DNA of 64,000 bases from DATDAH01 sp963792205 (lineage in GTDB: Bacteria; Actinomycetota; Acidimicrobiia; Acidimicrobiales; DATDAH01). The stretch covers positions 38,566 to 102,565 of the forward strand of contig CAWBVI010000012.1 in NCBI GenBank assembly GCA_963792205.1, written 5' to 3'. Position numbers and translations under genes: made by a program. A model generated the notes under the pieces. The model ran no database searches, was not told where the DNA came from, and saw only the letters and a program-made list of their open reading frames with translations. Shown here piece after piece: positions 43,184 through 52,110 of this stretch (position 1 is its first letter; each line of letters opens with the position of its first letter).

Positions 43184-43286
43184 CCGACCCCCTCGGTTCG
43201 TCCGTTCCTGGCCGATCCTACTTGTCGACGCGGGACAGGTTCCCCGACGCCCGGATCGCCCGCAGGGGCTCGCCTACGGTGCAGCG

Positions 43287-44153
43287 ATGACCACGACCGA
43301 GCCCGCCCGGCGCCTGCGCAACGCCCTCGAGCCGCTGGCGGCCAACGTCTACTTCGCGAAGCAGGCGCACGACCGCTACTCGGCCTACGGGCTCGACTAC
43401 TTCTCGGGCTACTTCTGCTCGCGGTCCGCCTGCATGGGCCGCCTCACCGGCGAGGCGGTCGCCGCCACCTTCGGCGTCTTCAGCCCCACCGCTGTCATAC
43501 CCGCCGTCCAGCGGGGCTGGGCCACCGTCGAGCCCGAAGCGATCCTCGACGCCCGCCAGCTCGGCGCCACCGAGAGCCTCACCACCATCCTCACCGACGC
43601 CAACGACGGCGCCCTGCCCGACGGCATCGGCCGGGCGACCGAGCTCCTCCGGAAGGCCGGAGCGGGCACTGGCCCCAACGGCCACCCCATCCACGCCGGC
43701 CTGCGCTCGCTGGGCTGGCCGGGCGATCCGGTCGGTGACCTCTGGCGGGCCGCCGACCTGATCCGGGAGCACCGGGGCGACTCCCACAACGCGGCATGGG
43801 TCGCCAGCGGGGTCGATGCGGTGGAGATCACCCTGCTCACCGAACGGTGGTGGGGCATCGGGCTGAACAGCTACGCGTGGACACGGGGCTGGAGCCAGGA
43901 GGAGCTCGACGCGGCCGTCGGCCGCCTGCAGGAGCGCGGGTTGTTCGAGGGCGAGGACCTCACCGAGGCCGGCCGCGAGGTCCGGGAGAGCATCGAAGTG
44001 GCCACCGACCGCGGCGACCGGGCGGTCCTCGACGCCCTCGGCGACGACCTCGACGAGCTCCTGGCCCTCACCGTCCCGTGGGCCAAGGCCGTCGTCGCCG
44101 CCGGCGGCTATCCGATGGATCCCAGCGACCTCGGGAACGCGGTGCGGAGCTGA
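43287..44153 (+). CDS. SCO6745-family protein (helix-turn-helix-like)
   Basis: 288 residues from ATG at 43287. Opening RRLRNALEPLAANVYFAKQAHDRYSAYGLDYFSGYFCSRSACMGRLTGEAVAATFGVFSP is the characteristic start of the SCO6745/SalK-like family of actinobacteria. Later blocks include ADLIREHRGDSHNAAWVASG, a winged-helix-like LLTERWWGIGLNSYAWTRGWSQEELDAAVGRLQERGL and ELLALTVPWAKAVVAAGGYP. Cytoplasmic; role unknown. It starts about 100 nt from the divergent CBS-citrate synthase. Confidence 0.8.
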   Translation: MTTTEPARRLRNALEPLAANVYFAKQAHDRYSAYGLDYFSGYFCSRSACMGRLTGEAVAATFGVFSPTAVIPAVQRGWATVEPEAILDARQLGATESLTTILTDANDGALPDGIGRATELLRKAGAGTGPNGHPIHAGLRSLGWPGDPVGDLWRAADLIREHRGDSHNAAWVASGVDAVEITLLTERWWGIGLNSYAWTRGWSQEELDAAVGRLQERGLFEGEDLTEAGREVRESIEVATDRGDRAVLDALGDDLDELLALTVPWAKAVVAAGGYPMDPSDLGNAVRS

Positions 44154-44189
44154 CCGCCGGACTGCCCCCGCCGGTACCGTGAACAGGCG

Positions 44190-45038
44190 ATGGCGAACCT
44201 CGACCACGTCCAGTGGCACCGGCGCCCGACGCTGCGGGATCCGCTGCTCATCGCCGCCTTCGAGGGGTGGAACGACGCCGGTGACGCGGCCACGACCGCG
44301 GCCCGGCACCTCCGCGACAGCTGGGAGCTCGAGCTCGTCGCCGAGCTCGACCCCGAGGAGTTCTACAGCTTCACCGACACCCGGCCGTTGGTCCGCTTCG
44401 ACGACGGTGGCCTCCGCCAGATCGACTGGCCCACCAACCGCTTCTGGGCCGGACCCCTCCCCGGCCAGGACCGGGACATGCTGGTCCTCGAGGGCATCGA
44501 GCCCAACCTGCGCTGGCGCACCTACGGCGAACAGATCACCGGTGTGGCCAACGAGCTCGGCGTCTCGATGGTCGTGACCCTCGGCGCCCTTCTGACCGAC
44601 ATCCCCCACACCCGCCCGACCTCGGTCATCGGCACGGGTGACGACCCCGACCTGGTCGACCGGCTCGAGCTGCGTTCCTCCCAGTACGAAGGCCCGACCG
44701 GCATCGTCGGCGCGCTGCACGAGGCGTGCCGGATCGCCGGCTTGGACTCGATCTCGCTCTGGGGCTCGGTGCCCTCGTACGTGCCGGGGAGCACGTCGCC
44801 CAAGGCCGCCCTCGCCCTGGTCGAGCGGGTGGGCCAGCTCGTCGAGATCATCATCCCGACCACCGACCTCGAGATCGCCACCACGGCCTACGAGCGCCAG
44901 CTCGACGAGCTGGTGGAGGACGACGAGGAGTCCTCCACCTACGTGGCCGAGCTCGAGCGGGTCTTCGACGAACAGGCCCTCCACGGCGACGGTCGCAACC
45001 TCGTCGACGAGGTCGAGCGCTTCCTCCGCGAGAACTAG
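44190..45038 (+). CDS. PAC2 family protein
   Basis: 282 residues. The PAC2 fold is recognizable from PLLIAAFEGWNDAGDAATTAARHL, DMLVLEGIEPNLRW, VVTLGALLTDIPHTRP, EGPTGIVGALHEACRIAGLDSISLWGSVPSYV and the C-terminal helical DEQALHGDGRNLVDEVERFL. In eukaryotes PAC2 proteins are proteasome assembly chaperones; actinobacterial homologues have unproven roles. No proteasome genes are in the window. It lies between SCO6745 and a methyltransferase with short gaps, probably one transcript. Confidence 0.88.
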   Translation: MANLDHVQWHRRPTLRDPLLIAAFEGWNDAGDAATTAARHLRDSWELELVAELDPEEFYSFTDTRPLVRFDDGGLRQIDWPTNRFWAGPLPGQDRDMLVLEGIEPNLRWRTYGEQITGVANELGVSMVVTLGALLTDIPHTRPTSVIGTGDDPDLVDRLELRSSQYEGPTGIVGALHEACRIAGLDSISLWGSVPSYVPGSTSPKAALALVERVGQLVEIIIPTTDLEIATTAYERQLDELVEDDEESSTYVAELERVFDEQALHGDGRNLVDEVERFLREN

Positions 45039-45045
45039 CCAGCCG

Positions 45046-45864
45046 ATGGCAGAGGACTGGGCCGACGCAAAGGGTCGGTTCTGGGCGAGCCGGGCCGACC
45101 TGGTCACCCGCATGCTCGATGAGCCCGGTCGGCACCTCGCCGACGCGGCCGGCCTCCAGCGGGGCGAGCGGGTGCTCGATGTGGGCTGCGGGTGCGGGGA
45201 CAGCACCCTGGCCGCGGGCGGTGCCGTCGGGCCCACGGGCCGCGTGCTCGGGGTCGACCTCTCGCCGGCTCAGCTCGATGTCGCCCGAGATCGGGCCGCG
45301 GCCCGGGGCTTCGACCAGGTCGAGGTCCGGGTGGCCGACGCCGGCGAGGAGGACCTCGGTGAGCGCTTCGACGCTGTGATCAGCCGGTTGGGCGTGATGT
45401 TCTTCGCCGATCCAGTCGCGGCGTTCACCCACGTTCGTGCGTCGTTGGTCATCGACGGCCGACTGACCTTCGTCTGCTGGCAGGACCCTGCGCTGAACCC
45501 GTGGATCATGGTCGCCGCCCGAGCCTTCGGCGAGGTCCTCGACGTGCACCCGACGCCGCCCGACGACCGGCCCGGTGGCATGTCGTTCCGCGACCCCGAC
45601 CGGGTGCGCGGGATCCTCGACGGTGCGGGGTTCGAGGACATCCAGATCGACGGGTTCACCTGCGAGATCGACCTGGGGGACACGGCCGACGAGGCGGTGG
45701 ACTTCGCCCGGACCATGGAGTACGCCGCCGCCGCACTCTCCGCCGCGCCGGTCGACCAGGCCGAGGCCGCGGTCCAGCGCGCCCGCGTCGCCTTCGCCGC
45801 CGAGGAGGGCCCGGACGGCATCCGACTCGAGGGCCGGCTCTGGCTGGTCCGCGCCCGCGCCTGA
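45046..45864 (+). CDS. Class I SAM-dependent methyltransferase (UbiE/Methyltransf_25 type)
   Basis: 272 residues from ATG at 45046, 7 nt after the PAC2 stop. Motif I RVLDVGCGCGDSTLAAGG, VLGVDLSPAQLDVARDRAAARG, the DAVISRLGVMFFADPVAAFTHVRASLVIDGRLTFVCWQD block and the C-terminal WLVRARA strand place it with small-molecule methyltransferases of the Methyltransf_11/25 group. Substrate unknown. The fourth 113-bp repeat follows 9 nt after the stop. Confidence 0.88.
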   Translation: MAEDWADAKGRFWASRADLVTRMLDEPGRHLADAAGLQRGERVLDVGCGCGDSTLAAGGAVGPTGRVLGVDLSPAQLDVARDRAAARGFDQVEVRVADAGEEDLGERFDAVISRLGVMFFADPVAAFTHVRASLVIDGRLTFVCWQDPALNPWIMVAARAFGEVLDVHPTPPDDRPGGMSFRDPDRVRGILDGAGFEDIQIDGFTCEIDLGDTADEAVDFARTMEYAAAALSAAPVDQAEAAVQRARVAFAAEEGPDGIRLEGRLWLVRARA

Positions 45865-45873
45865 ACCCGCTTC

Positions 45874-45986
45874 GGACGTGCGCGGAAAGGCTGAGGCCTG
45901 GTGCGCTTGACCTGGGACATCGCCAAGCTGCGCTTGGCGATCACCGCTGTGCTTGCCTGGTCGCCTCGCCTATCGGCTCGGCTCCT
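45874..45986 (+). repeat. 113-bp dispersed repeat, copy 4
   Basis: Identical to copy 1 over all 113 bp. Hairpin at 45919-45941. Begins 9 nt after the methyltransferase stop and ends 16 nt before the start of the cation transporter gene. Confidence 0.9.
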
Positions 45987-46002
45987 TACCTAACCTCGGC
46001 CC

Positions 46003-46920
46003 ATGGGGGACGGCCACCGACACGGGGTCGAGGGTCTCCGCGACTCGCAGCGGCGGGTCCTCTGGATCACGCTGGTCGCCAACGGCGGCTTCATGGTGGC
46101 CGAGGTCGTCGGCGGGATCGCCTTCTCGTCGCTCGCCCTCCTCGCCGACGCCGCCCACATGGCCTCCGACGTCGGTGGGCTCACCATCGCCCTCATCGCC
46201 CAGTCCCTGGTCATCCGACCCAGCTCGGCTCGCCACTCCTACGGGCTGCAACGGGCCGAGGTCGTCGGCGCGCTGGTCAACGGCATCCTGCTGGTGGCCA
46301 CGTCGGGCTGGATCATCTTCGAGGCGGTCCGCCGCCTCGGCGACGATCCCGATGTCGACGGCGCCGGCCTGCTCGTGGTGGCGACCCTCGGCCTCGCGGT
46401 GAACGTCGGCAGCGCCGCCCTGCTCGCCCGCTACCGCAGGCACAACCTGAACATGCGCGGCGCCTTCATCCACATGGCGGCCGACGCCGCGGGCTCGGTG
46501 GCCGCCATCGCGGCCGGTGTGGCCGTGGTGGCCTGGGACGCCACGTGGGTGGACCCGGCGGCCTCGATCTTCATCGCCCTGCTCGTGCTCTGGGCGGCTT
46601 GGGGCCTGTTGGCCGCGACCGTGCAGGTCCTCCTGGAGGGCACCCCCGCGGGCCTGGAGCCCGAGGCGATCAGCCGGGCGATCACCGCGCAGCCGGGCAT
46701 CGACGGGCTGCACCACCTGCACGTCTGGAGCCTGGCGTCGGACACGCCCGCGCTGTCAGCGCACCTCGTCGTCGACGGCGAGATCAGCATGCACGAGGCG
46801 CAGCAGCGGGGCGAGGCCGTCCGCACCCTGCTGGAGCGCGACTTCGGCATCGCCCACGCCACCCTCGAGCTCGAGTGCCATCCCTGCGCGCCGGACGGGA
46901 CGGATCACCCGCACCCGTGA
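46003..46920 (+). CDS. Cation diffusion facilitator, zinc type (CzcD/ZitB)
   Basis: 305-residue metal/proton antiporter. Six membrane segments; the metal site is seen in helix 2 (DAAHMASD) and helix 5 (HMAAD), i.e. HxxxD twice, the pattern of Zn/Cd-transporting members. The C-terminal cytoplasmic ferredoxin-like domain has ITAQPGIDGLHHLHVWSLASDTPALSAHLVV and ends with a Cys/His tail (ECHPCAPDGTDHPHP). A short N-terminal GDGHRHG may also bind metal. It converges with a histidine-rich membrane protein gene 9 nt away, suggesting a metal-handling pair. Confidence 0.92.
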   Translation: MGDGHRHGVEGLRDSQRRVLWITLVANGGFMVAEVVGGIAFSSLALLADAAHMASDVGGLTIALIAQSLVIRPSSARHSYGLQRAEVVGALVNGILLVATSGWIIFEAVRRLGDDPDVDGAGLLVVATLGLAVNVGSAALLARYRRHNLNMRGAFIHMAADAAGSVAAIAAGVAVVAWDATWVDPAASIFIALLVLWAAWGLLAATVQVLLEGTPAGLEPEAISRAITAQPGIDGLHHLHVWSLASDTPALSAHLVVDGEISMHEAQQRGEAVRTLLERDFGIAHATLELECHPCAPDGTDHPHP

Positions 46921-46929
46921 GCGCGGCGG

Positions 46930-48474
46930 TCAGCTCGTGGCCAGCGCCGGAGGGATGCCGGGGGTGCTGTCGAGGGCGTAGTCGCTGTAGGCGCAGCGCG
47001 CGCTCCCCGGCTCGGTCGAGTGCTCCCCGAGCGCCCGGTCGAGGACCGGGTTCTCGGCGCTGAACACGCCGTAGGGGCTCTCGCAGCCGGGGACGACCCA
47101 CGCGTGGATCATCTGCAGGGCCGCCCCGATCTTGCTGCCCCCCCGCCGGGCGCACTCCTCGTCCGAGGTCTGCGAGCCGCCCACGACCAGGCCGTTCCGG
47201 GTGCAGAGGCCGTCGTGGTTGTGCGGGTAGTCGTTGGGCCCCGTGAAGCCGTACTCGGCGGGGTCGATCACGTCGTTCGAGAAGGTGGCGTACGAGATGC
47301 CGATCATCCGCGAGTCGGGCTGGTCGCCGTCGTAGAGGAGCATCTCGGGGTTGGCGGCGTCGAAGTCCGGGTCCATGAGCTCACTGATCTTGATGTAGTG
47401 GGCGGCGATGCCCTCGATGTAGCCGGTGGCCTTGATGTACCCCGCGTCGAGCGCGTCCTGGACCGTGGGATGGGCATTGCCGACCGCCAGGGCCGCGTCC
47501 AGCTCGTCCCGGAGTGCCGCGCACTGGTCGGAATCGGTGAGCGGGGTCCAGTGCTGGGGGGCGCCGTGCCCGTCCAAGCCCACGAACGGCCCGCCGGCGC
47601 CGTGCTCGCCCGAGCTGAGCACGACCGACGGCTCGGTGCCCAGCACCGACGTCAGGTCGTCGACGACCGACTGCGGGATGGTGATGCCGTTCTCCGCCGC
47701 CAGCTCGACGAGCAGCTGGGTCTCGGCGGCACCGCCGCCGTGGCCGTGGCCGCCGCTCCCGCCCTCGGCGTGGTGGTCGGCACCGAGGGTGGCGAGCTGC
47801 TCGTAGTACGAGGCGACGTTCGCGTCGGCATCGCACACGTCGGCGGCGGCCAGCGACGCGAGCGCGGCGTCGCCCTCCCCCTCGCCGTGGCTGTGCCCGG
47901 CGGCGGCCCCGCCGTCGTGGGAGTGATCGGCGCCGCCGTGGCCGTGCTCGGCCGCCTCGCCGCTGGCGAGGGCCGCCGTGGTCAGGGCCATCACGGTCAA
48001 GAGGGGAACAGCCGCCAGGACCCCGACGACCGGGCCCCGCGCCGTCATGGCCAGCTGCGGGCGCAACAGCAACGCCGCCGAGATCACGACGAGGATGACC
48101 TCGGCGACCACGCAGAGCAGGTCGACCCGCCCGACCTCCTCGGCCACGCCGGCATGCGCGCCCCACGGCAGGCCGACCGTCCGGCTGACGGCCCAGGCCC
48201 CGATCAGACCGAGGTTGAGCCCCAGGTTCAGGGCATAGGCGAGGCGGTTCGGCCGACTGAAGAGCCAGAAGGCGAGGCCGAGCTGGAGCCAGCCGGCCAC
48301 GGCGAACTGCAGGCCGTCGAGGGTCGACGCCTCGGCGTGAGACCCGACCATGACCAGGTGGATGGCGCCGGCGGCCGCGGAGAGCCCGGCCAGCAAGGCC
48401 CGGATCGAGATCGAGACCTCGGGCTGGTCCGTCTCGCTGAGCGCGCCGGAGGTCGGCACGTGGATCGTGGCCAT
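46930..48474 (-). CDS. Histidine-rich membrane protein with conserved C-terminal domain of unknown function
   Basis: 514 residues from ATG at 48474. Residues ~25-185 form five to six membrane helices (ALLAGLSAAAGAIHLVMVGSH, LQLGLAFWLF, VDLLCVVAEVILVVISAALLL, VGVLAAVPLLTVMALTTAAL). Then come His-rich stretches (EHGHGGADHSHDGG, GHSHGEG, HHAEGGSGGHGHGGG). The C-terminal ~230 residues form a separate domain with conserved His/Cys: AAHYIKISELMDPDFD, NDYPHNHDGLC, MIHAWVVPGCESPYGVFSAENP. I recognize this domain type from actinobacterial hypothetical proteins but know no function. Metal binding outside the membrane is inferred. Confidence 0.72.
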   Translation of the reverse strand: MATIHVPTSGALSETDQPEVSISIRALLAGLSAAAGAIHLVMVGSHAEASTLDGLQFAVAGWLQLGLAFWLFSRPNRLAYALNLGLNLGLIGAWAVSRTVGLPWGAHAGVAEEVGRVDLLCVVAEVILVVISAALLLRPQLAMTARGPVVGVLAAVPLLTVMALTTAALASGEAAEHGHGGADHSHDGGAAAGHSHGEGEGDAALASLAAADVCDADANVASYYEQLATLGADHHAEGGSGGHGHGGGAAETQLLVELAAENGITIPQSVVDDLTSVLGTEPSVVLSSGEHGAGGPFVGLDGHGAPQHWTPLTDSDQCAALRDELDAALAVGNAHPTVQDALDAGYIKATGYIEGIAAHYIKISELMDPDFDAANPEMLLYDGDQPDSRMIGISYATFSNDVIDPAEYGFTGPNDYPHNHDGLCTRNGLVVGGSQTSDEECARRGGSKIGAALQMIHAWVVPGCESPYGVFSAENPVLDRALGEHSTEPGSARCAYSDYALDSTPGIPPALATS

Positions 48475-48553
48475 CGGTTGTCCCCCTGGGAGCCGTCGTC
48501 CGGCTAGAGCGTACGTCCGGTGTCCACACCATCGGCCTCGGGGCCGGCGTTCC

Positions 48554-49003
48554 TCAGTGCAGGTCGAGGACGACCAGGCGGTGCGGGAGATCCATGACCC
48601 CGTAGACGTACCCCTCGCCCTCCGCGGGGAGCCCGTGCGTTTCGTACCACGGCACCGCGGTGAGGCGGGCGTGGGCCCACAGCACGGCGGCGCCGTCGGT
48701 CCGGCACCGCTCGACGCCGGCCGCCAGCAAGGCCGCGCCCAAGCCTTCCCCTCGCCGGTCGGCGGCCACCGCCATGCCTCGGAGCTGGCGGGCCGGATGG
48801 ACGCCGGGCCGAGCCGGGCACTCCCGCTCGAGGAAGGTGGCGATGCCAACCAGCGCCTCGTCGTCGTCCACTGCGGCGAGGTGGACGGTCTCCCACTCCT
48901 CGTCGCCGTCGAAGGTGATCTCGACGTCGTCCCGGCCGTCGCGCAGCACGTCGCGGCGGAGCGCGTAGGTCGCCGCCGGGGCGACCTCGACGATCCGCGT
49001 CAT
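48554..49003 (-). CDS. GNAT family N-acetyltransferase
   Basis: 149 residues from ATG at 49003. GNAT core: ALRRDVLRDG, HLAAVDDDEALVGIATFL, ARQLRGMAVAADRRGEGLGAALLAAGVERCR with the acetyl-CoA loop RRGEGLG, and LWAHARLTAVPWYETHGL. Similar small proteins are annotated as ElaA/phosphinothricin-type acetyltransferases; substrate unknown. Follows the amidase in the same direction, 52 nt away. Confidence 0.82.
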   Translation of the reverse strand: MTRIVEVAPAATYALRRDVLRDGRDDVEITFDGDEEWETVHLAAVDDDEALVGIATFLERECPARPGVHPARQLRGMAVAADRRGEGLGAALLAAGVERCRTDGAAVLWAHARLTAVPWYETHGLPAEGEGYVYGVMDLPHRLVVLDLH

Positions 49004-49055
49004 CCCGCCCGCTCCTGGCGGCTTCGGCGCCGGGCCGCTCGGGCCACCGCTCCGC

Positions 49056-50452
49056 TCAGATTGCCAGGCGGGGCCAGGGCCGGACCTGCTCCAGGATCCG
49101 GGCGAGGCGCAGCGGCACCTCGTCGTGGTGGCGGCGGGCGACGACCTGGAGGCCGACGGGGAGGCCGTCGGCATTGAGCCCGGCCGGCACCGAGATGGCC
49201 GGGTTCCAGCACAGGTTGGCCAGCATCGTGAACGGCGTGGCCATGGCCCCGACGACCTCCTCGCCGGCGACGATCTGCTGCGGGGGGCCCTCGGCTGCGA
49301 ACGCGGGGATGGCCGTGGTCGGCAGGAGCAGGACGTCGATCTCGTCGAACAGGGCCGCCATCTGCTCGGTGAGCACCTCCCGCCGCCGTTTGACGTCGGC
49401 GAAGCGCGGGATCACCCAGTCCTCGGTGGCCTCGAGGCTCTGGCGGCTGTAGAAGGTCAGGTCGTCGGCCACCCCGGGCCACATGCCCGGCTCGAGGTCG
49501 AGCCACAGGTCCATGGCCCCGGCCGAGAGCCACAGCTTCACCGCGTCGGCGAAGTGGACCGGCTCGTCGTCGAGGACCAGCCCGGCGGCCGCCGCCAGTT
49601 CCTGCGCCGCGGCCCCGGCCAGCTCCGCCACCTCGGGATCGGTCCGGGCGAAGCCCAGGTCAAGGGTCCACCGGGCCCGCAGGCCGGACACCTCCAGGGT
49701 CTCGATCAGCTCCTCGTAGCGCACCGTCGGCGGGGGCAGCGAGAGGCGGTCCCGGTCGTCGGGCCCGGCAGTGACGTCGAGGTGGCGGGCGGAGTCGGCC
49801 ACCGTCGTGGTGAGCAGGCCGAACACGGAGGTCTGGCTGTCCTGCGGACCGGGGTGCGGGATGCGGCCGTAGCTGGGCTTCATGCCCACGAGGCCGCTGA
49901 ACGACGGCCGGGATGCGCGTCGAGCCGCCACCGTCGCTGGCCGTGGCCATGGGCACCAAACCGGCCGCCACCGCCGCGGCCGAGCCCCCGCTCGACCCGC
50001 CGGGCGTGCGCTCGGTGTCCCAGGGGTTGCGGGTCGATGCCCCAGGCCTTCGTCTTGGTGAAGTTCAGCGTGCCGAACTCGGGGGCCGCCGTCTTGCCCA
50101 CCGGCACGGCCCCGGCGGCCCGGAGGCGGGCGACGTGGACCGAGTCGGCGGCGACCGGGCCCCGACCCATGAACGGCAGCGAGCCGTAGGAGGTCGGCAT
50201 CCCGGCGCAGTGCTCGAGGTCCTTCACGCCGAACGGCACACCGGCGAAGGGCCCCGGGTCCACGCCGGCCGCCACCTGCTCGTCGACGGCGGCTGCCGAG
50301 GTCCGAGCGCCGTCGGCGTCGAGGTGGACGAAGGCGTTCAGCGCCTCGTTGCCGGCCTCGATGCGGGCCAGGTGGTCCTCCAGCACGTCACGGGCCGACC
50401 GCTCGCCGGACCGGACGGCCTCGGCCAGCTCGATGGCGGTGGGATCGCTCAC
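49056..50452 (-). CDS. Amidase signature family protein, two frameshifts
   Basis: Ser-cisSer-Lys amidase of about 465 residues, start GTG at 50452 overlapping the NUDIX stop (GTGA). N-terminal third: LAEAVRSGERSARDVLEDHLARIEA and the catalytic Lys in GVPFGVKDLEHCAG. An extra C at about 50031 shifts the frame: WGIDRNPWDTERTPGGSSGGSAAAVAAG is obtained after removal. A second extra C at about 49907 shifts it again: TRIPASFSGLVGMKPSYGR after removal. All catalytic residues (Lys, GGSSGGS serines) survive. Substrate unknown. Two insertions 125 nt apart in a conserved gene point to sequencing error. Confidence 0.85.
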
Positions 50453-51171
50453 GGTTCACCGTCCTCCTCGTGCTCGCGCCACGGCCGTCGCCGCGGCGGG
50501 TCGAACCAGACCGGGACGGGCTCACCCCGGATGGCGGCGAAGGCGTGGTTCCGCCACAGGTCGGCGCCGGCCAGGTGGGCGGGCAGCTCGTCCTCCGCGA
50601 ACCAGCCCACGTCCTGGGTCTCGAGCGGATGGGGCCGGAGCTCGCCGCCGATCGGGCGGCAGGCGAAGACGATCGAGTAGAGCGGGATGCCGGTGAAGCC
50701 GAGCCGCAGCCCGTCGAAGATGGCGATCGGGGCGATGACCTCGGCCTCGATGCCGGTCTCCTCCCAGACCTCCTTGATCACCACCTCGCTGGCCGAGTAG
50801 CCGACGTCGCACCAGCCCGTCGGGTAGAGCCAGATGCCCGAGTCGGCCCGCTGGACGAGGAGGATGCGGCCCTCGTCGTCGCCGACGACCGCCCCGACTG
50901 CGACCTTGGGGGTGACGTAGCCGGCGACGCCGTCGCCCACCTGGTTCATCCACTCGTCGACCTGGGTCTCGGTGTCGAAGGCGTGGCCGGAGGCGACGCG
51001 GATGTCGGCGGCGATGGCGAGCACCTCCTCGAACCGCTCCCGCTCGTACAGGTTCTCGGTGAAGCCGAGGCCGGTCTTGGCGATGGCCGACAGGGCCTCG
51101 CTCCACCGGACGAGATCGACCTCCGAAGGCGGTCCGTGCTCCGGCGTCTCGCCGGCGTCGAGCTCGCTCAC
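50449..51171 (-). CDS. NUDIX hydrolase with N-terminal helical domain
   Basis: 240 residues, GTG start overlapping the LLM stop (GTGA). Residues ~20-85 form the helical N-terminal domain of this family (LSAIAKTGLGFTENLYERERFEEVLAIAADI). The NUDIX domain has VGAVVGDDEGRILLVQRAD and the box beginning GWCDVGYSASEVVIKEVWEETGIEA, where the canonical GX5EX7REUXEE is partly altered (Lys for Arg, Val-Trp before Glu-Glu). Pyrophosphatase acting on a nucleoside-diphosphate-linked substrate, identity unknown. Paralogous over both domains to the rhodanese-NUDIX fusion at 28.6-29.6 kb. Confidence 0.85.
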   Translation of the reverse strand: MSELDAGETPEHGPPSEVDLVRWSEALSAIAKTGLGFTENLYERERFEEVLAIAADIRVASGHAFDTETQVDEWMNQVGDGVAGYVTPKVAVGAVVGDDEGRILLVQRADSGIWLYPTGWCDVGYSASEVVIKEVWEETGIEAEVIAPIAIFDGLRLGFTGIPLYSIVFACRPIGGELRPHPLETQDVGWFAEDELPAHLAGADLWRNHAFAAIRGEPVPVWFDPPRRRPWREHEEDGEP

Positions 51172-52076
51172 CGGAAGTCGGGCGCCACGCGCTCGATGAT
51201 GGTGTCCAGAGCATCAGCGCGCTGTGTCCCGGTGCCGAGGGTGAAGTCGGGGACGATCAGCTCGTCGACGCCGACGTCCCGCCAGGCCGCGACCCGCTCG
51301 GCGATGCGGGCCGGGGTGCCGGCGACGCAGGGTCGCTCGCCCATCGCCGCCTCCAGGTCCTCCGCCTTCGCATCGTCGTCCAGCACGAAGACGAGCGCCT
51401 GGGTGGAGGTGGCGATCTCGGCGGGATCCCGGCCGATGGCGCCGCAGTGCCGGTCGAGCACGGCCCGGCGTTCAGCCAGGGAGGCCGGCGTCGACCACAT
51501 GTTCCACTCGTCCGCGTGCCGGGCGACGAGGCCGAGCATGCGATCGCCCTTCGCGCCGACGAGGATCGGCAGGTGGTCCTGCACCGGCTTGGGCCAGGCG
51601 CCGGCGTCGCGCACGGTGTAGTGCTCGCCCTCGACCGTCGTCGAGGTCTCGTCGAACAGCCCCCGCAGGATCCGCAGCGCCTCCTCGAAGCGCACCACCC
51701 GCTCGCGGGGCGGGCCGAGCCGGATCCCGTACTGCTCGTGCTCGTTCTCCTGCCACCCGGCACCCACGCCGAGCAGGAGTCGGCCACCACTGACGTGATC
51801 GGTCGTCGCCGCCCACTTGGCCAGCACGGCCGGTTGGCGGTAGGTGATGCCGAAGACGAGGGCCGACAGGCGCACCCGCTCGGTGGCCGCGGCCAGCGCG
51901 GCGATGGCCGCGGTCGCTTCGAGGTTCGGGGCATCGGGCGGGTAGGGCCCACCGGCGTCGGCCATGAAGTGGTCGGCGACGTAGACGCCGTCCCACCCGG
52001 TCGCCTCGGCGTGTCGAGCCCCCTCGAGGACGTCGGTCCACGGGTTGACCAGCGAGGCCCAGAGCGAGAAACGCAC
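51168..52076 (-). CDS. LLM-class F420-dependent oxidoreductase-like protein
   Basis: 302 residues from GTG at 52076 (RFSLWASLVNPW). Luciferase-like barrel: HAEATGWDGVYVADHFM, TERVRLSALVFGITYRQPAVLAKWAATTDHVSGGRLLLGVGAGWQENEHEQYGI, RFEEALRILRGLFDE and LPILVGAKGDRMLGLVARHADEWN. The GVGAGWQENEHEQYGI block is common in actinobacterial F420-dependent LLM proteins. Substrate unknown. It lies 34 nt after glnD and is coupled to the NUDIX gene. Confidence 0.87.
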   Translation of the reverse strand: MRFSLWASLVNPWTDVLEGARHAEATGWDGVYVADHFMADAGGPYPPDAPNLEATAAIAALAAATERVRLSALVFGITYRQPAVLAKWAATTDHVSGGRLLLGVGAGWQENEHEQYGIRLGPPRERVVRFEEALRILRGLFDETSTTVEGEHYTVRDAGAWPKPVQDHLPILVGAKGDRMLGLVARHADEWNMWSTPASLAERRAVLDRHCGAIGRDPAEIATSTQALVFVLDDDAKAEDLEAAMGERPCVAGTPARIAERVAAWRDVGVDELIVPDFTLGTGTQRADALDTIIERVAPDFR

Positions 52077-52110
52077 GCCCCGATGATCGCACGCCCCCAC
52101 GGGGGTCCGG

